From assembly GCA_028713915.1 (NCBI GenBank), contig JAQTNK010000034.1:1-47883 (forward strand): DNA of 47,883 nt, in the 5' to 3' direction. The notes under the pieces were generated by a model. That model ran no database searches, was not told the origin of the DNA, and saw only the letters and a list, made by a program, of their open reading frames with translations. The DNA is from Rhodocyclaceae bacterium. GTDB lineage: Bacteria > Pseudomonadota > Gammaproteobacteria > Burkholderiales > Rhodocyclaceae. A program made the translations under genes and the position numbers. Positions 44,885-47,883 of this stretch are shown piece by piece (the stretch's first letter is position 1; each line of letters begins with the position of its first letter).

Positions 44885-44954
44885 GCGCCGCCTCCCCCGA
44901 GGCGGCGCGGGCGATACAAGCGGAGCGGGTTATCAAGCGTCCCCAAGGCGGGGA
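44885..44954 (+). promoter_or_regulatory. Hairpins between infC and rpmI, possible L20 operator
   Basis: A 10-bp perfect stem (GCGCCGCCTC 44885-44894 with GAGGCGGCGC 44899-44908) with CCCC loop is followed by a second hairpin (TCCCC 44940-44944 with GGGGA 44950-44954). No T-run follows, so it is not a standard terminator. In other bacteria L20 represses this operon by binding structured mRNA near here, so a regulatory role is an inference. Confidence 0.4.
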
Positions 44955-44987
44955 ACACCTGGCGCCGTGTCATAAGGAGTATCTTCG

Positions 44988-45185
44988 ATGCCGAAGATGA
45001 AGACCAAGAGCGGGGCTGCCAAGCGCTTCAAAGTGCGCGGCAGCGGCAGCATCAAGCGCGGGTGCGCGTTCAAGCGCCACATCCTCACCAAGAAGACCAC
45101 CAAGAGCAAGCGCCAGTTGCGCGGCATGCAGACCGTGCACGAGTCGGACGCCAAGTCCATTCGCGCCATGTTGCCCAACGGATAA
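44988..45185 (+). CDS. rpmI: 50S ribosomal protein L35
   Basis: This 65-residue ribosomal protein starts [14 protein letters not shown] and is highly basic, exactly the L35 pattern. An AAGGAGT ribosome site (44973-44979) precedes ATG 44988. It lies between infC and rplT, 12 nt from the latter, in the conserved order. Confidence 0.97.
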   Translation: MPKMKTKSGAAKRFKVRGSGSIKRGCAFKRHILTKKTTKSKRQLRGMQTVHESDAKSIRAMLPNG

Positions 45186-45197
45186 GGAGCCGACACC

Positions 45198-45557
45198 ATG
45201 CCAAGAGTCAAACGCGGTGTAACGGCGCGCGCGCGCCACAAGAAGATTCTCGACAAGGCCAAGGGTTACCGCGGCCGTCGCAGTACCGTCTACCGCATCG
45301 CCAAAGAAGCGGTGATGAAGGCGGGCCAGTACCAGTACCGCGACCGTCGTCAAAAGAAGCGTCAGTTCCGTGCTCTCTGGATCGCCCGTATCAACGCGGC
45401 GGCCCGTGAGCTGGGCATGAAGTACAGCACCCTGATGAACGGCCTCAAGAAGGCCTCCATCGAGGTCGATCGCAAGGTGCTCGCCGATCTGGCGGTGTTC
45501 GACAAGCCGGCTTTCGCCGCGCTGGCGAATCAGGCCAAGGCCTGCCTCGGCGCTTAA
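45198..45557 (+). CDS. rplT: 50S ribosomal protein L20
   Basis: This 119-residue basic protein begins [17 protein letters not shown] and contains [16 protein letters not shown], the L20 hallmark. It assembles early on 23S rRNA and represses its own operon in studied species. An AAGGAG (45184-45189) precedes ATG 45198. It is followed by a strong terminator before pheS. Confidence 0.98.
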   Translation: MPRVKRGVTARARHKKILDKAKGYRGRRSTVYRIAKEAVMKAGQYQYRDRRQKKRQFRALWIARINAAARELGMKYSTLMNGLKKASIEVDRKVLADLAVFDKPAFAALANQAKACLGA

Positions 45558-45576
45558 GCAAACCAAGCGAGAAGGA

Positions 45577-45611
45577 GGGAGGCCTCAGTGTCCTGAGGGC
45601 CTCCCTTTTTT
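45577..45611 (+). terminator. Strong terminator between rplT and pheS
   Basis: GGGAGGCCTCAG (45577-45588) pairs with CTGAG-G-GCCTCCC (45593-45605, one bulged G) around TGTC, and then TTTTTT. It ends only 8 nt before the first pheS ATG, leaving no room for a promoter. pheST must rely on read-through or conditional termination. Confidence 0.88.
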
Positions 45612-45613
45612 GA

Positions 45614-46666
<1,053 letters not shown>

Positions 46667-46669
46667 ACC

Positions 46670-47883
46670 ATGCAATTCCCCGAATCCTGGCTGCGCGCCC
46701 TCGTCAATCCGCCGCTCTCGACGGCCGAGCTTTGCCATCTGCTGACGATGGCGGGGCTCGAAGTCGAAGAGACCAAGCCCGTCGCGCCGGCTTTCTCGAA
46801 CATCGTCGTCGCCCGCGTACTGTCGGTCGAGAAGCATCCGGACGCCGACAAGCTCAAGCTTTGCAAGGTCGACACCGGCACGCACGGCGTGCTGCAAATC
46901 GTCTGCGGCGCGCCCAATGTCGCCGCCGACATGGTCGTGCCTTGCGCCCTGGTCGGCGCCAAGCTGCCGGGCATCGAGATCAAGCGCGCCAAGGTGCGCG
47001 GCATCGAGAGTTTCGGCATGCTCTGCTCGGCGCGCGAACTGGGTCTCTCGGAAGACCACGCCGGTCTATTGCCCTTGCCGGCCGATGCGCCCATCGGCAT
47101 GGACGTGCGTGGCTATCTGAATCTCGACGACACGCTGATCACGCTCAAGCTCACGCCCAACCGCGCCGACTGCCTTTCGCTCACCGGCATCGCCCGCGAA
47201 GTGGCGGCGCTCACCGGCGCGCCGCTGACGCTGCCGGCGGTTGCCGCCGTCGCCCCCGCGCACGAGGAGACGCGCGCCGTGGTGCTCGATGCGCCGGCCG
47301 CCTGCCCGCGCTACTGCGGCCGCATCGTGCGCGGCGTGAACGCGAAAGCGGCGACGCCCGACTGGATGAAGCAGCGCATCGAGCGCTGCGGCATCCGCGC
47401 GATCTCGGCGCTGGTCGACGTCACCAACTACATCATGCTCGAACTCGGGCAGCCGCTGCATGCCTTCGACGATGCGCAGCTTTCCGGCGCCATCCACGTG
47501 CGCTATCCGCAAGCCGGCGAGCAGTTGCTGCTGTTGAACGAGCAGACCGTCGCGCCCGCCGCCGATACCGCATTGATCGCCGACGAGGCCAAGCCCTTGG
47601 CCATGGCCGGCATCATGGGCGGCGAGCATTCCGGCATTGCCGACGCGACCAGCGATCTCTTCCTGGAGAGCGCCTTTTTCGCGCCCGTTGCGATCGCCGG
47701 CAAGGCCCGCGCGCTGGGCTTTTCCTCCGACGCCTCCTACCGCTACGAGCGCGGCGTCGATTTCGAATTGCAGCGCAAGGCCATCGAACGCGCGACGCAG
47801 TTGATCGTCGACATCTGCGGCGGCCGGCCCGGCCCCGTGGTCGAAGCCGCTGCCGCGGAGCACCTGCCCAAGCGCGCGCCGGG
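46670..47883 (+). CDS. pheT: Phenylalanyl-tRNA synthetase beta subunit, 3' end beyond window
   Basis: About 404 codons are visible out of an expected 790 or so, open to the window end. The start MQFPESWLRALVNPP, the tRNA-binding (EMAP/OB) domain with VEKHPDADKLKLCKVD, and the B3/B4 editing domain with TPNRADCLSLTGIAREVA and SASYRYERGVD are in place. It follows pheS by 3 nt, in the expected order. Confidence 0.95.
   Translation, partial: MQFPESWLRALVNPPLSTAELCHLLTMAGLEVEETKPVAPAFSNIVVARVLSVEKHPDADKLKLCKVDTGTHGVLQIVCGAPNVAADMVVPCALVGAKLPGIEIKRAKVRGIESFGMLCSARELGLSEDHAGLLPLPADAPIGMDVRGYLNLDDTLITLKLTPNRADCLSLTGIAREVAALTGAPLTLPAVAAVAPAHEETRAVVLDAPAACPRYCGRIVRGVNAKAATPDWMKQRIERCGIRAISALVDVTNYIMLELGQPLHAFDDAQLSGAIHVRYPQAGEQLLLLNEQTVAPAADTALIADEAKPLAMAGIMGGEHSGIADATSDLFLESAFFAPVAIAGKARALGFSSDASYRYERGVDFELQRKAIERATQLIVDICGGRPGPVVEAAAAEHLPKRAP

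Overview
The window is a GC-rich, densely coded chromosomal segment of a facultatively anaerobic, denitrifying betaproteobacterium. The best lineage guess is Rhodocyclales or close kin. That guess rests on the combination of heme d1 biosynthesis genes, a napDAGHB nitrate reductase operon, an Rnf complex, the aat-bpt-pyrD neighbourhood and the thrS-infC-rpmI-rplT-pheST block; species cannot be named from sequence reading alone. No insertion sequence, prophage, CRISPR array or rRNA was seen, and no gene-free stretch exceeds about 290 bases.

1-5.1 kb (+ strand): a terminator and a large inverted repeat precede a tightly overlapping heme d1 operon, nirDL-nirG-nirH-nirJ-nirN, which makes the cofactor of cytochrome cd1 nitrite reductase. 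A 45-residue membrane peptide follows. 5.2-12.9 kb (- strand): a chemoreceptor with a nitrate-sensor-like periplasmic domain, then (in transcription order) napD-napA-napG-napH-napB and a small cytochrome c. A perfect FNR/ANR box sits at the class II position before napD. No napC, napE or napF is in the operon.

13.1-20.0 kb: a secreted protein with duplicated four-cysteine modules, an orphan GspE/PilB-type ATPase, an ETHE1-type persulfide dioxygenase, a TPR response regulator overlapping a sensorless histidine kinase, and an HDOD protein. 20.3-27.2 kb (- strand): a GYD-domain protein, then a compact gene string read as nth-DUF1841-HAD-moxR-diguanylate cyclase-VWA/CoxE-FecR. The last four look like one operon and are the least explained genes here.

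27.3-37.9 kb: a hybrid histidine kinase with a degenerate first receiver, then rnfA-B-C-D-G-E (- strand; ion-motive ferredoxin:NAD oxidoreductase), pyrD, the two N-degron transferases bpt and aat, and an NlpC/P60 peptidase. 38-42.1 kb (+ strand): acuI-prpE, which together feed acrylate and propionate into propionyl-CoA, behind a promoter carrying 11-bp tandem repeats; then tRNA-Val(GAC) and a SapC-family gene. 42.2-47.9 kb (+ strand): the translation block thrS-infC-rpmI-rplT-pheS-pheT, with pheT cut by the window end. The thrS leader holds a terminator and a tiny Thr-rich open frame, suggesting attenuation; infC appears to start at AUA.

Together the respiratory genes (nir, nap, the NIT-type chemoreceptor, rnf) describe a cell adapted to nitrate and nitrite respiration, embedded in housekeeping DNA and several signalling modules.
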